Shown here piece after piece: positions 1 to 8,551 of a stretch of 64,000 nt of DNA (position 1 is its first letter; each line of letters begins with the position of its first letter). Origin of the DNA: Stackebrandtia nassauensis DSM 44728. GTDB lineage: Bacteria; Actinomycetota; Actinomycetes; Mycobacteriales; Micromonosporaceae. The notes beneath the pieces are model-generated. The model was not told the origin of the DNA. It was given only the letters and a program-made list of their open reading frames with translations, and ran no database searches. A program made the position numbers and the translations under genes. The stretch is from NCBI RefSeq assembly GCF_000024545.1, contig NC_013947.1:620001-684000 (forward strand). The letters run 5' to 3'.

Positions 1-50
1 CGCAGTCGCTGGCGGAGCGGCGCGCCGAACCGCAGGACGTCTGGGCGTAG
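1..50 (+). CDS. C-terminal tail of an upstream gene (partial)
   Basis: Reading from base 3, an open frame gives a 15-residue tail (QSLAERRAEPQDVWA) that ends at a TAG at 48-50. The next gene starts 4 bases later on the same strand, which fits an operon running into the window from the left. Too little is visible to name a family. Confidence 0.45.
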   Translation, partial: QSLAERRAEPQDVWA

Positions 51-53
51 CCG

Positions 54-491
54 ATGTCGGCCAAGCAGGCGAAACAGCCGAGTTTCCCGCAGCGCGACGA
101 CAACGGACGCATCGTCCTGCTGACGCAGCTGCTGGGCTTCATCGCGATGTCGGTGGCCCTGGGTGTCGTCATGCTCGCCGTCATCGACGGCCTGCTGGCG
201 CTCCTGGGTTTCACCGAGTTCGGCAAGGACATCTCCGGCTGGATCTGCGGCGTGCTGGCCGTGTTCGTCTTCGTCGACGAATTCCGTGCCTATAAGGGAC
301 AGTCGGTGCGGTACTGGCTGGCCCCGGTCGCGGGCCTGTTGGCGCTGGCCTTCGGGATCGTGATCTCCGCGGTGCTGCCGACCGGCTGGCTGCCGTTGTT
401 CACCGGCGCGATCGGCGTGGCCGCCGCGATGCTCGCCTACGGCGCGCTGTGGTTCGTCGGCACTCGACTCACCGGAGCCGATATCTCATGA
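54..491 (+). CDS. Small multi-pass membrane protein, function unknown
   Basis: The product has 145 residues. A polar N-terminus (about residues 1-20) is followed by four hydrophobic stretches, roughly 21-50, 60-76, 85-107 and 112-137, so it is an integral membrane protein. It starts 4 bases after the upstream stop and overlaps the next gene by ATGA (488-491), which suggests translational coupling with the DUF4229 protein. I do not recognise a family and see no catalytic motif. Confidence 0.75.
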   Translation: MSAKQAKQPSFPQRDDNGRIVLLTQLLGFIAMSVALGVVMLAVIDGLLALLGFTEFGKDISGWICGVLAVFVFVDEFRAYKGQSVRYWLAPVAGLLALAFGIVISAVLPTGWLPLFTGAIGVAAAMLAYGALWFVGTRLTGADIS

Positions 492-736
492 GCCCACTGT
501 GGAAGTTCACCCTCGGCCGGGTCGGGCTGTGCGTCCTCATCGGAGCGCTGCTGTGGCCGACCGGCCTGCACATCCTGGTCATCGCCATGGCGGCGCTGCT
601 GGGTTCGTTCCTGCTGTCGTTCGTGGTGCTCAAGAAGTGGCGCACCGAGATGCTGGCCGACGTCGACGAGGCCGTCAAACGGCGCCGGGCCCAGAAAGAG
701 GAACTGCGCTCCGCGCTGGCGGGCGAGGACGAATGA
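488..736 (+). CDS. DUF4229-type small membrane protein
   Basis: The product has 82 residues. The start MSPLWKFTLGR is chosen because its ATG overlaps the previous stop (ATGA), while the longer upstream extension is a shadow of the preceding gene. Two hydrophobic helices (about 10-24 and 27-46) are followed by a charged, basic then acidic tail (KKWRTEMLADVDEAVKRRR). Length, the start 'xPLxKFTLGR' and the tail match actinobacterial DUF4229 proteins. Their function is unknown. It is the last gene of the left-hand operon and is followed by a hairpin. Confidence 0.7.
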   Translation: MSPLWKFTLGRVGLCVLIGALLWPTGLHILVIAMAALLGSFLLSFVVLKKWRTEMLADVDEAVKRRRAQKEELRSALAGEDE

Positions 737-738
737 CA

Positions 739-769
739 GACCGGCCCATGTCGATGACATGAGCCGGTC
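739..769. terminator. Hairpin between convergent genes
   Basis: The arms GACCGGC (739-745) and GCCGGTC (763-769), with an inner CATGTC/GACATG stem (747-752/756-761), enclose a 3-base loop. It lies between two convergent genes and probably stops transcription from both sides. There is no strong T tract. Confidence 0.6.
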
Positions 770-784
770 GCAAGTAGTTCGTTG

Positions 785-1558
785 TCAGGCTTCGTCGGCG
801 TGCGTGGGGTCCAGCACCCGCTTCAGGAACTCCCGGGTGCGTTCGGCACTGGGGTTCTCCAGCACGTCGGCGGGCTGACCCTCCTCGACGATCACGCCAC
901 CGTCCATGAACACCACCCGGTCGGCGACGTCGCGCGCGAAACCCATCTCGTGGGTCACGACCATCATGGTCATGCCGTCGGCGGCCAGCTCCCGCATGAC
1001 GGTCAGCACGTCACCGACCAGCTCCGGGTCCAGCGCCGAGGTCGGCTCGTCGAACAGCATCAGGTCCGGTTCCATCGACAGCGCCCGCGCGATGGCGACC
1101 CGCTGCTGCTGACCACCCGACAGCCGGGCCGGGAACTCCTTGGCCTTCTCGGCGACGCCGACCTTCTCCAGCTGCTCCATCGCGACCTTGCGCGCGGTGG
1201 CCTTCGGGGTCTTGAGGACCTTGCGCTGGGCCACCGCCACGTTGTCGAGGACGTTCAGGTGCGGGAACAGGTTGAACTGCTGGAAGACCATGCCGATGTG
1301 GCGCCGCGCCAGGTTCAGGTCGGCGTCGCGGTCGGTCAGCAGGTAACCGTCGACGACGATCTCACCGGCGGTGGGCTGCTCCAGCAGGTTCACGCACCGC
1401 AGCAGCGTCGACTTGCCGGAACCCGAGGGGCCGATGACACACACGACCTCCCCGCTCCGGATCGAGATGTCGATGCCCTTCAGGACCTTGAGCTTGCCGA
1501 AGCTCTTGTGCAGCCCTCGGATCTGCACCTGTGGATCCACAGTGGATTGTTCGCTCAT
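785..1558 (-). CDS. Polar amino acid (glutamate-type) ABC transporter ATPase
   Basis: The product has 257 residues, the standard length for GluA/GlnQ ATPases. Visible motifs are Walker [10 protein letters not shown] (43-51), the Q-loop VFQQFN (91-96), the signature LSGGQ (146-150), Walker B LMLFDEP (166-172) and the switch His in VTHEM (201-205). It powers import of glutamate or another polar amino acid together with the two genes upstream. It is the last gene of a three-gene minus-strand operon, and its start overlaps the permease stop by ATGA (1555-1558). The exact substrate cannot be read from the sequence. Confidence 0.92.
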   Translation of the reverse strand: MSEQSTVDPQVQIRGLHKSFGKLKVLKGIDISIRSGEVVCVIGPSGSGKSTLLRCVNLLEQPTAGEIVVDGYLLTDRDADLNLARRHIGMVFQQFNLFPHLNVLDNVAVAQRKVLKTPKATARKVAMEQLEKVGVAEKAKEFPARLSGGQQQRVAIARALSMEPDLMLFDEPTSALDPELVGDVLTVMRELAADGMTMMVVTHEMGFARDVADRVVFMDGGVIVEEGQPADVLENPSAERTREFLKRVLDPTHADEA

Positions 1559-2412
1559 CGTGCCTTGGCCTGCCTTGCTTCCAGCCGCCGTACCAGGATG
1601 CTCAGCGGAATCGTGATGACGAGAAACGCCAGACCGGCCACGACCAGAGGGGTCGAGTTACCGGTCTCGTTTGCCAGATCGTTGCCGAACTTCACCAGGT
1701 CGGATTCCTTGGCCGCGATACCGACGGTCAGCACCAGCGACGAGTCCTTGGTCAGCAGGATCAGCTCGTTGGTCAACGGCGGGATCACGATCCGCACCGC
1801 CTGCGGCAGGATGATCGTGACCATGGCCCGGGTGTGGGACATGCCCAGCGAACGCGCCGCCTCCATCTGCCCCTTGGGGACAGCCTGAATACCGGCTCGG
1901 AAGGTCTCGGCCATATAGGCGGCACTGCACAGACCCAACCCGAGGGCGACGGTGCCGTAGTTCCCGCCCGGGATGATCAGGTTCGGGAACGCCACCGGCC
2001 AGAAGAACGCCAGGAACGTCAGGATGAGCAGGGCGGGCAGCCCCCGGAAGATCTCGATGAATCCGGTGGCGATCCAGCGGTTGACGGCCGCCGAGGACAA
2101 CCGCATCACGGCGATGAGGATGCCCAACGCGAAGCCCACGACGTATCCGGAGGCGGTGTAGATGACCGTGTTGGCCAGCGCCACCGTGAACAGCTCCGGG
2201 AACGACCGCTCGATCAGTTCGGCGTTGAAGAACTTCTCGCTCAGGTCCGCCCAGTCGGCGCCGAAGATGACGAACAGGATCACCGCGGCGATGACCACGT
2301 ACTGGACGGTCATGCTGATCTGGTACTTCTTCCGCGGGCTCAACCCGGGGTGCTTGCGGAAATCGGTGGCCGCTTCCACGGCCACCGATTTGGGTTCAGA
2401 TTTTGGGTTCAT
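1555..2412 (-). CDS. Amino acid ABC transporter permease (HisM/GlnP type)
   Basis: The product has 285 residues. The start MNPKSEPKS is set by the ATGA overlap (2409-2412) with the binding-protein gene. An N-terminal helix (about 33-53) precedes the usual permease core. The cytoplasmic EAA loop is visible as [14 protein letters not shown]...ILPQAVR, the coupling motif to the ATPase. The segment [15 protein letters not shown] is typical of polar amino-acid permeases. Only one permease gene is present, so the transmembrane unit is probably a homodimer. Confidence 0.92.
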   Translation of the reverse strand: MNPKSEPKSVAVEAATDFRKHPGLSPRKKYQISMTVQYVVIAAVILFVIFGADWADLSEKFFNAELIERSFPELFTVALANTVIYTASGYVVGFALGILIAVMRLSSAAVNRWIATGFIEIFRGLPALLILTFLAFFWPVAFPNLIIPGGNYGTVALGLGLCSAAYMAETFRAGIQAVPKGQMEAARSLGMSHTRAMVTIILPQAVRIVIPPLTNELILLTKDSSLVLTVGIAAKESDLVKFGNDLANETGNSTPLVVAGLAFLVITIPLSILVRRLEARQAKAR

Positions 2413-3227
2413 GACGCTTTCGGCTCGGTGCCGAACCACTTCTTGTAAAGCTCGTCGTACTTCTTGCTGTCCTTGGCCTTCTTGATCTGGTCGTTGACGA
2501 CCTTCACCAGCGTCTTGTCGGCGCTCTTCTTGAAGCCGAACCCGTACTGGGAACCGGTCTCGATGATCTGGCCGACCTCGTACTTGGCGGCGAACTTCTC
2601 GTCCTTCATCCACTCGGTGATCACCGGGTAGTCCTGAAGCACGACCTCGACCTTGCCGGACTCCAGGCCCGCGCGCTGCTTGGCCGAGTCCTCGAACTCC
2701 TGCGGTTCCAGCTTGTGCTTCTTGGCGTACTCGAGGCTGGTGGTGGAAGCCTGCACGCCCAGTTTCCGGTCGCCGACGTCCTCGACGGACTTGGGCGCCT
2801 TGCCCTTGGGGGCCACGAACGCGATGACCTCGTCGAAGTACGGCTCGGAGAAGGTCAGGTTCTTCTCGCGCTCGGGCGTGATGGTCATGGCGGCCGCGGC
2901 CAGGTCACACTTGCCGCCGCTCAGCGCCGAACCGTTCTCGATGTTGTCCCATTTGACGTCGATGACGTCCTGCTTCACACCGAGTTCATCGGCGGCCAGG
3001 TCAACCATGTCCACATCGAAACCCACCGTCTTCCCGTTCTTCTCGAACTGGAAAGGCACGTATGGAATATTCGTGCAGACGGTGAGCTTCTTGGCGTCGA
3101 TGAGCTCCACCGTGTAGCCACCGGGCGTCTTGGTTTTCTCAGCTCCACCGCCACAGGCCGCGACGGTCATACCGACCGCGACGACAAGGCCCACGGCTAG
3201 CAGGCGCGCATAGTTCGGTCGGATCAT
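2409..3227 (-). CDS. Family 3 amino acid-binding lipoprotein
   Basis: The product has 272 residues. MIRPNYARLL is the preferred start because GAGGAG sits 7 bases upstream (3235-3240). The N-terminus is a lipoprotein signal: a basic start, a hydrophobic stretch and the lipobox VAAC followed by GGG. The mature part has the periplasmic-binding fold expected for SBP family 3, e.g. NGKTVGFDVDMVDLAADELG and AAAAMTITPEREKNLTFSEP, the glutamate/glutamine-type ligand region. It is the first gene of the operon, so expression of all three is probably driven from the gap at 3228-3391. Confidence 0.92.
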   Translation of the reverse strand: MIRPNYARLLAVGLVVAVGMTVAACGGGAEKTKTPGGYTVELIDAKKLTVCTNIPYVPFQFEKNGKTVGFDVDMVDLAADELGVKQDVIDVKWDNIENGSALSGGKCDLAAAAMTITPEREKNLTFSEPYFDEVIAFVAPKGKAPKSVEDVGDRKLGVQASTTSLEYAKKHKLEPQEFEDSAKQRAGLESGKVEVVLQDYPVITEWMKDEKFAAKYEVGQIIETGSQYGFGFKKSADKTLVKVVNDQIKKAKDSKKYDELYKKWFGTEPKAS

Positions 3228-3391
3228 GACCTGACTCCTCCACAGTACAAACTCCACCGGTCGCCCCATGATGTCACGCATCGATGTAGGCGGTCATTTC
3301 GATTAAGTAACGCTTGAACTCAATGGTTAACACGCCTGTCAGCCCAATACACGACGCCGTGCCGTAAACCCTCGGCCGAATATCCGACGAC

Positions 3392-3847
3392 TCAGGACGC
3401 CAACCGCGCCTTGACGAGCGCGGCAACCGCCTTCCCGTCCGCCCGGCCCGCCACCTTGGCCTGAACGGCCTTCATGGCCTGCCCCATCTGCTTCGGCTCC
3501 GAGAACCCCTCCGCGGCGAACACCTCCTCGACGATCGCCGTCAACTCGTCCTCACTCAACGCCTTCGGCAGGTACCGCCCCAGCACCTCCTCCTCGGCCC
3601 GCTCCCGCGCCGCCGACTCGGTCCGTCCGGCCGCCTCGAAAGCCTCCGCGGCCTCCTCCCGTTGCTTGGCCTGCTTCGCGATCACCTTCATGACCTCGGC
3701 GTCGTCGAGCTCCCGTGCCTGCTTACCGGACACTTCCTCGGTCCGAACGGCGGTCAACGCCATCCGCAGGGTGTTGAGAACCAGTTCGTCCCGGCTCTTG
3801 AGGGCGGTCTTCATGTCGGTTTCCAGGCGGGTCTTCAAGCTGCTCAT
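3392..3847 (-). CDS. GatB/YqeY-domain protein
   Basis: The product has 151 residues, the usual length for YqeY-family proteins. The start MSSLKTRLETDMKTALKSRD is the family's canonical N-terminus. The helical region around KQAKQREEAAEAFEAAGR and the C-terminal KxMGxxMKAVxAKVxGRADGKxV block are also typical of the GatB/YqeY tail domain. In amidotransferases this domain binds tRNA, but the role of the stand-alone form is uncertain. It is divergent from the metallophosphoesterase, with only 25 bases between the starts. Confidence 0.9.
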   Translation of the reverse strand: MSSLKTRLETDMKTALKSRDELVLNTLRMALTAVRTEEVSGKQARELDDAEVMKVIAKQAKQREEAAEAFEAAGRTESAARERAEEEVLGRYLPKALSEDELTAIVEEVFAAEGFSEPKQMGQAMKAVQAKVAGRADGKAVAALVKARLAS

Positions 3848-3872
3848 GACGTCACAAACTACCGTGGAGCCT

Positions 3873-4763
3873 ATGAAGAAGCGAAGCCTTATCGCCACCG
3901 CCGGGGTGCTCGCCGCCGGTGGCGCGGCGGCCCTTGCCTACGCGAGCCTCATCGAGCGATTCCGCTTCCAACTGCGGCGCTTCGACGTACCCGTCCTGGC
4001 ACCCGACACCGAACCCCTGCGCATACTCCACATCTCCGACCTCCACCTCAGCCCCAACAGCCACAAGGAAGTCGAATGGGTCGCCTCCCTGGCAGCCCTC
4101 GACCCCGACCTGGTCGTCCTCACGGGAGACAACCTCGCCCACCCTGAAGCGGTCTCCACGGTCTCTGCGGCCCTGGAACCCCTCTTCACCTACCCGGGCG
4201 TCTTCGTCTTCGGCTCCAACGACTACTACGCCCCGGTCCTCAAAAACCCGTTCACCTACTTCAACCCCAACCGCGAACACAAATACGGCGAAGAACTCCC
4301 CACCGAAGAACTCCGCAAAATGCTCACCGGCGCGGGCTGGCGCGACCTCAACAACGCCACCACCACCATCCCCATAGCCGACCGCACCATCGCGGTAGCG
4401 GGCGTGGACGACCCCCACTTCGACCTGGACGACTACGACCTCATAGCGGGCGAAGCCCCCACCGACGCCTCGGTAACCCTGGGCCTCACCCACTCACCCG
4501 AACCCCGCGTCCTGGACCAAATGGCAGCCGACGGCTACCAACTCCTCCTAGCGGGCCACACCCACGGCGGCCAAGTCTGCGTCCCCGGCTACGGCGCCCT
4601 GGTCACCAACTGCGGCATAGACCGCAAACGCGTCAAAGGCCTCCACCGCTATGGCAGCTCCTGGCTCCACGTCTCGGCCGGTCTGGGCACCAGCCCCTAC
4701 GCCCCAATCCGTTTCGCCTGCCACCCAGAAGCCAGCATCCTGACCCTCATCCCCCGCACCTAG
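3873..4763 (+). CDS. Membrane-anchored calcineurin-like metallophosphoesterase
   Basis: The product has 296 residues. An uncleaved hydrophobic N-terminal helix (about 6-25) would hold the enzyme at the outer face of the membrane. Metal-binding motifs are present in order: ISDLH (near residue 53), LTGDN, GSND in the place of the usual GNH(D/E), and AGHTHGGQ near the end. The GSNDYY variant is common in actinobacterial YkuE-like members, so I do not read it as loss of activity. The start only 25 bases from the divergent YqeY start suggests short or leaderless transcripts. The substrate is unknown. Confidence 0.88.
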   Translation: MKKRSLIATAGVLAAGGAAALAYASLIERFRFQLRRFDVPVLAPDTEPLRILHISDLHLSPNSHKEVEWVASLAALDPDLVVLTGDNLAHPEAVSTVSAALEPLFTYPGVFVFGSNDYYAPVLKNPFTYFNPNREHKYGEELPTEELRKMLTGAGWRDLNNATTTIPIADRTIAVAGVDDPHFDLDDYDLIAGEAPTDASVTLGLTHSPEPRVLDQMAADGYQLLLAGHTHGGQVCVPGYGALVTNCGIDRKRVKGLHRYGSSWLHVSAGLGTSPYAPIRFACHPEASILTLIPRT

Positions 4764-4814
4764 ATACCCGCTGGCGCGCCCCTCCGGGCATTAGCTACGA
4801 TTGCTCGGCGACTT

Positions 4815-4891
<77 letters not shown>

Positions 4892-4916
4892 GGAGGTTCG
4901 ACTTCGAACCTTGGTC

Positions 4917-4951
4917 AAGGGCGGTGCTCCCACCATGGGAGCACCGCCCTT
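4917..4951 (+). terminator. Strong hairpin after tRNA-Pro
   Basis: A perfect 16-bp inverted repeat with arms 4917-4932 (AAGGGCGGTGCTCCCA) and 4936-4951 encloses a 3-base CCA loop. It starts 25 bases after the tRNA, so it probably ends the tRNA transcript. The following bases (GTGTTGG) give only a weak T tract. Confidence 0.8.
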
Positions 4952-5123
4952 GTGTTGGTCGTGCGAATTTCTGAGCGTGGGGAAGAACAAGTTCTTGAAC
5001 AGCTTGGCGAGCTGTAGAGCAACCGGTCGTGCGATCAGGTAGGGCTTTAAGGTGCATCACATGTCGTGCCCGTAACCGATCTCGACGACGTTGATCAAGT
5101 AAAGTGTTCGAAAATACACCAAC

Positions 5124-6119
5124 CTAGAGCAGCTTCTTCACGTTATCCCAGCTAGCCCACCCGCAGCCTTGATAATCGTATCCCCATACGATCACCACTG
5201 GGACAAACCCATCATGAACCCTGAGATAGCGGTCAGATGGTTCAAATTCTTTATCGATCATGTATTCAATCTTTGGAGCCTGAGCTGTCGGTTTTGAAGG
5301 AGACTTCTTAGGGGGGCGAGGGCCGTCAACTACGGGCGCATTTTTGAAAGGTTGAACTCGCGGGTCGGACTTCAGCGTGTCAGTAATGTTGGTGTACTTG
5401 AGGCTGGAGGCAGGGTCGTCAGAATCTCCTCCAGTACAGCTTTCTGTTGCTAGAGCAAGGTCTTGACCTGCAGTGACAACTGGATATCCCTTCTTGACAC
5501 CAATGAAGTAGGACGCATCTGTACGGGCCTTCTTGTCCAGGATATCGTCGCCGCAGAGATTGTTTGTGTTGCGCTCAATGACTACACCGAAAGGGGAAGC
5601 AGGGCTTGTGATACTAAGTGCCCCTCCCTTAGGTTGGTCTTTGGTGACACAATTCCATTGCCATGCACCTGGCCACTTTACCGGAACTACCTTGTTGTCG
5701 TCCCAGAGCCAGAAATAGAGCGCCCGCCAACTACTGTACTTGTCGCCAGAATTGTCGACCCATTCGAGGATTGCAGAGGCGTCAATATCCTGGTCACCAT
5801 CTAGATCAGCGAACTGAACTTTGGAGTCAACGCGGACATGCGCCCCGTTGTCGGCGTTTCCAGGTGGAGAGTACTTACCTTGGTTCAGCTGGACTTTTTC
5901 TTGAGGGACACCCTGGTCAAACAAATAGAAACTGGCGTTCTCGAGGATAAATGAATCCTCGATGGAAGACGATGTTGATTCAGGTTTACTGTCCGCGAAC
6001 CACCAAATGCAAACACCGAGGCACAGAATTCCAATTACCGAGAGAGCCATCCAGCGCGGTTTGATCCTGGAAGTCTGCCTGTCGGTGTTGCTATTTATTG
6101 AGCCTTCTTCGGTAGGCAT
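5124..6119 (-). CDS. Membrane-anchored extracytoplasmic protein, unknown
   Basis: The product has 331 residues. A polar, basic N-terminus is followed by one membrane helix at about 23-41 (WMALSVIGILCLGVCIWWF) and a long outside domain with several cysteines (e.g. WNCVTKDQ, NNLCGDD, ESCTGGD, GCGWASW). A Pro/Lys-rich linker (RPPKKSPSKPT) precedes the C-terminal part. The phrase KVQFADLDGDQDIDASAILEW resembles FG-GAP/VCBS-like calcium-binding stretches, but I would not assign a fold. It is the last gene of an AT-richer four-gene operon whose base composition differs clearly from the core genes on either side. Confidence 0.7.
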   Translation of the reverse strand: MPTEEGSINSNTDRQTSRIKPRWMALSVIGILCLGVCIWWFADSKPESTSSSIEDSFILENASFYLFDQGVPQEKVQLNQGKYSPPGNADNGAHVRVDSKVQFADLDGDQDIDASAILEWVDNSGDKYSSWRALYFWLWDDNKVVPVKWPGAWQWNCVTKDQPKGGALSITSPASPFGVVIERNTNNLCGDDILDKKARTDASYFIGVKKGYPVVTAGQDLALATESCTGGDSDDPASSLKYTNITDTLKSDPRVQPFKNAPVVDGPRPPKKSPSKPTAQAPKIEYMIDKEFEPSDRYLRVHDGFVPVVIVWGYDYQGCGWASWDNVKKLL

Positions 6120-6162
6120 TTAGTGGCCGCCTCTTCTCATTGCAGTCAACGTGATGTAATGA

Positions 6163-7032
6163 TTAGCTTGCAGGTGGCTTTAGTTTACCTCCTGGATCAT
6201 CTGGATTGACATCGGCTAGTTCCGGGGAGGGTGGGACAATGTCATCTAGCTTTTTCTCTATTGCGTCTATATTCTTCTTGAGCCCCTTTGAAATCGTCTT
6301 TTCTTCTGCTTGTGAATCGTCTTCGAGTTCATCTAGCTTTTTCTTCATTTGGTCCAGGATCTCGTTGACAAACTTGGCTTCGATGCTTCCTGCGGCTTCT
6401 GTGACTGTCCTAGAGGCATCGGCTATCTGAATGACTGCAACAGCTTTGGCGACGGCGCCCATAGGGCTCGCCGACGCGGCGATCGAAAGCAGTCCAGCGA
6501 CCTTGAAAAGGATATCCTTGCCTTCCTTTTCTGAGAGGAAGGGAGGCCATCCGTCGATTCCTTTCAATCCTTCGACTGTTGCTTCGCCTATGGAATAGGC
6601 GCGGCCGCGCATGCGGCTATAGAGATCGCGGTGGGAATCTGCTGCGGATTTTAGGGCACGAATTAGTTCCTTATGGAACTCTCGGTAAGTTTCCCATGGA
6701 GTGATGTAGTTGTCATCGAAGGAAGTTTTTGCTGTTCCACGCCACTCCGCTATCTTTAGCGAGCTATCACTCGACAAATAGGAGGCATCTTTTCCAGCGA
6801 TCTTGTCGTAGGCGTCTTCAAGCTGTTTGGAAATGTCATCGAACGGAGTAAGGTTCGGTTCCGTGAAGCGCTCAAATTCTCCTTCGATGTACGCGTATTT
6901 TTCGGCGAGCCCCAAGTCCTCTTTTGTGTCGGTCGAATCAGGATGGTCGCGAACCCATTCGATCATTCGCTTTTCCTGTGCCAGCTCGTAAATTTGTTGG
7001 GCGATCTGTCGGATCTCGCTCGGGGTAGTCAT
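6163..7032 (-). CDS. WXG/ESX-like helical protein
   Basis: The product has 289 residues. The N-terminal 180 residues are almost entirely predicted helix and contain W97-R98-G99 (IAEWRGTAKTSF), similar to the turn motif of WXG100-type secreted proteins. It is followed by FDDNYITPW and a second long helix. Residues about 182-213 are small and hydrophobic (VAGLLSIAASASPMGAVAKA), and the C-terminus is a charged coiled coil (about 220-275). This layout suggests a type VII-secreted or membrane-inserting factor, which is an inference. The ribosome-binding site GGAGGAG overlaps the end of the upstream gene, so the two are coupled. Confidence 0.65.
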   Translation of the reverse strand: MTTPSEIRQIAQQIYELAQEKRMIEWVRDHPDSTDTKEDLGLAEKYAYIEGEFERFTEPNLTPFDDISKQLEDAYDKIAGKDASYLSSDSSLKIAEWRGTAKTSFDDNYITPWETYREFHKELIRALKSAADSHRDLYSRMRGRAYSIGEATVEGLKGIDGWPPFLSEKEGKDILFKVAGLLSIAASASPMGAVAKAVAVIQIADASRTVTEAAGSIEAKFVNEILDQMKKKLDELEDDSQAEEKTISKGLKKNIDAIEKKLDDIVPPSPELADVNPDDPGGKLKPPAS

Positions 7033-7037
7033 TTTTG

Positions 7038-7571
7038 TTACTCCTCCTCAGGAAGAATGTCTTTCACCACGTCGCTGTCGTCTCGGCTATTGTCAGGTTT
7101 GGTTTCGGCTTCCCCTTCGGGGGCGATAGGTTCATCGTCCCGGTCAGCATCTTTCTCATCTTCTTTGACTTTCTTTTCATAGTCGTCGATTTGTTGATCC
7201 AATTGGTCACGGGCGGACCCTATCTCGTTTGCATTGTCTTTGTCTCGGTCAGCGAATCCTTTCGCCGCATCTTCAAGAACTTCTCCGACGTCGTAGAGGT
7301 TTTGCGAAGTTCGCGCGAGAATCGTTTGAATCAAGTCCCGCAAATCCTTGAACTCCTGTTTCGCTTCGCTTTGCCCTCGAGCCATTTTATTTCTGAAGAC
7401 TACATCCTCTTCATTAGTTCCCATTGCTTCGCCGTCATGCCACGCGTAGATTGACCCCAGACTCCTTGAGGCTTCGGCGTAAGTGTCTGCGACAATGGGT
7501 ATATATACATGACCTGCTTTCCACAAGTTGTAGCAATCAGTAGCGAACCCCGTATAGTCTTCATCGCCCAT
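7038..7571 (-). CDS. Acidic coiled-coil protein, unknown
   Basis: The product has 177 residues. ATG (MGDEDYTGF) is preferred over an in-frame TTG two codons upstream because AGGAG lies 7 bases before the ATG. The middle is helical. The last 60 residues are very acidic and probably disordered, ending EEE-stop, where GAGGAGGAG also serves as the ribosome-binding site for the next gene. It overlaps the upstream YbaB-like gene by 11 bases. Length and helical character would suit a partner or chaperone for the neighbouring WXG-like protein, but there is no recognised domain. Confidence 0.6.
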   Translation of the reverse strand: MGDEDYTGFATDCYNLWKAGHVYIPIVADTYAEASRSLGSIYAWHDGEAMGTNEEDVVFRNKMARGQSEAKQEFKDLRDLIQTILARTSQNLYDVGEVLEDAAKGFADRDKDNANEIGSARDQLDQQIDDYEKKVKEDEKDADRDDEPIAPEGEAETKPDNSRDDSDVVKDILPEEE

Positions 7572-8106
7572 TTTCAAGCTCCTCTCGGATTCTAGTCATC
7601 TTTTTGTCGAGACTTTGTTCTATGGCCTTGATTTCCGAATCCAGTTGTCGCATCGAGGATCGGATGGCTTCATTGATTCGATCGACGATCTGTGAGTCTC
7701 CGCGTCTCAAACAACCTGGTTGCAGTGCTACGAGTACGTCGCCATTCACGAATACGGCGACAGTGACGTCGCCGCTTACGGCTGTTGCGGTGGCGTTTGT
7801 GTCAGCAAAAGCCTGGTCTCGATGCCTCTTATACTCTTCCCATAGCCATTTTCCTTGCGGAGTGTTCATTATTTTTGGTTGTTGTGTCATCCGAACCTCA
7901 TGCAGGATGCCAGCATTTCGATCTCTGATTAGTGTTCGCACTTCAATAAGCAGATCCTCGATTAGCGTCTCTAGGGTTTCTTCAGTGATGTCATGGAGGC
8001 CTTTAGGGCCGACTGATATCAAGTAGCCGCTCTTGTTTGAGTACTGGCACCGTACTTTGTCATCTGGAGAGGAAATATCTACATGTGTTGGGCTATTTAT
8101 GTTCAT
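7561..8106 (-). CDS. YbaB/EbfC-like protein
   Basis: The product has 181 residues. The segment about 110-165 (AVSGDVTVAVFVNGDVLVAL followed by a helix ending in AIRSSMRQLDSEI) has the strand-strand-helix pattern of YbaB/EbfC nucleoid-associated proteins. The first half (about 15-65) may be a diverged second copy. In actinomycetes such proteins often precede WXG100-type genes, as here. It is the first gene of the AT-richer operon, with GAGG a few bases before the ATG. Assignment rests on pattern, not on a search. Confidence 0.5.
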   Translation of the reverse strand: MNINSPTHVDISSPDDKVRCQYSNKSGYLISVGPKGLHDITEETLETLIEDLLIEVRTLIRDRNAGILHEVRMTQQPKIMNTPQGKWLWEEYKRHRDQAFADTNATATAVSGDVTVAVFVNGDVLVALQPGCLRRGDSQIVDRINEAIRSSMRQLDSEIKAIEQSLDKKMTRIREELENGR

Positions 8107-8551
8107 GATCTACCTCTGGGTAGAGGTGATGCTGTGGAGTCGGTGTGAGTGGTTCTGTACGGCATGTCGTCGTAGTCCTCCTAGGGTGGGCGCCGGTGGA
8201 CGCATGATGTGAGTTGTGCGCCCATGATTGTGACAGGACCTCGCAAACCGGCCCATCCGCTTGAGCGCAGCCTCTTTCGGGAGGCAACACTTTCGTGTGT
8301 AGCTAGCGTGATGAGCTGGTGTGGGTGACGTGGATGCATTTGGCGTCGTCCCCCATTGCTGGGGGCGTCTCGGTCTGCCTGCGCTGATACCGCTGCGCTT
8401 GTCCGTGGGTGCTGGTGGTCGGGGCGCAAGGTTTTTGCAAGGTCTTTGACGGGGCGATCGGGGGAGGGCGGCTTAGCGTTTTGGTGCGGTGGGGTCGCAG
8501 CCTTGGGGGTTGTGGGTTCCCGCCGGATCATCTCCGATGGAAAGGATCGCC
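8107..8551. other. Gene-free divergent region upstream of the lanthipeptide locus
   Basis: There is no convincing coding frame in these 445 bases. They separate the minus-strand AT-richer operon from the plus-strand precursor gene and so should hold two divergent promoters. Visible structures are a small hairpin GCCTC-TTTCGG-GAGGC (8270-8285), a hairpin CCCCCA-TTGC-TGGGGG (8350-8365) and the heptamer direct repeats described separately. I could not pick out a clear -35/-10 pair. Confidence 0.6.
8426..8443 (+). promoter_or_regulatory. Two heptamer direct repeats at 11-bp spacing (SARP-box-like)
   Basis: GCAAGGT occurs at 8426-8432 and again at 8437-8443, exactly 11 bases apart. Heptamers in an 11-bp phase are the known arrangement of SARP activator sites, and a SARP regulator is encoded at 14081-16867. 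The site lies about 110 bases before the precursor gene. No good -10 box is visible right behind it, so this is tentative. Confidence 0.3.

Noticed and set aside
3873-4763. Metallophosphoesterase as inactive because GNHD is replaced by GSND
   Set aside because: This change is common in actinobacterial members of the family and the other metal motifs are intact.
8107-8551. Possible second lanthipeptide precursor upstream of 8552
   Set aside because: The plus-strand frames there show no leader-plus-Cys/Thr core and no ribosome-binding site.
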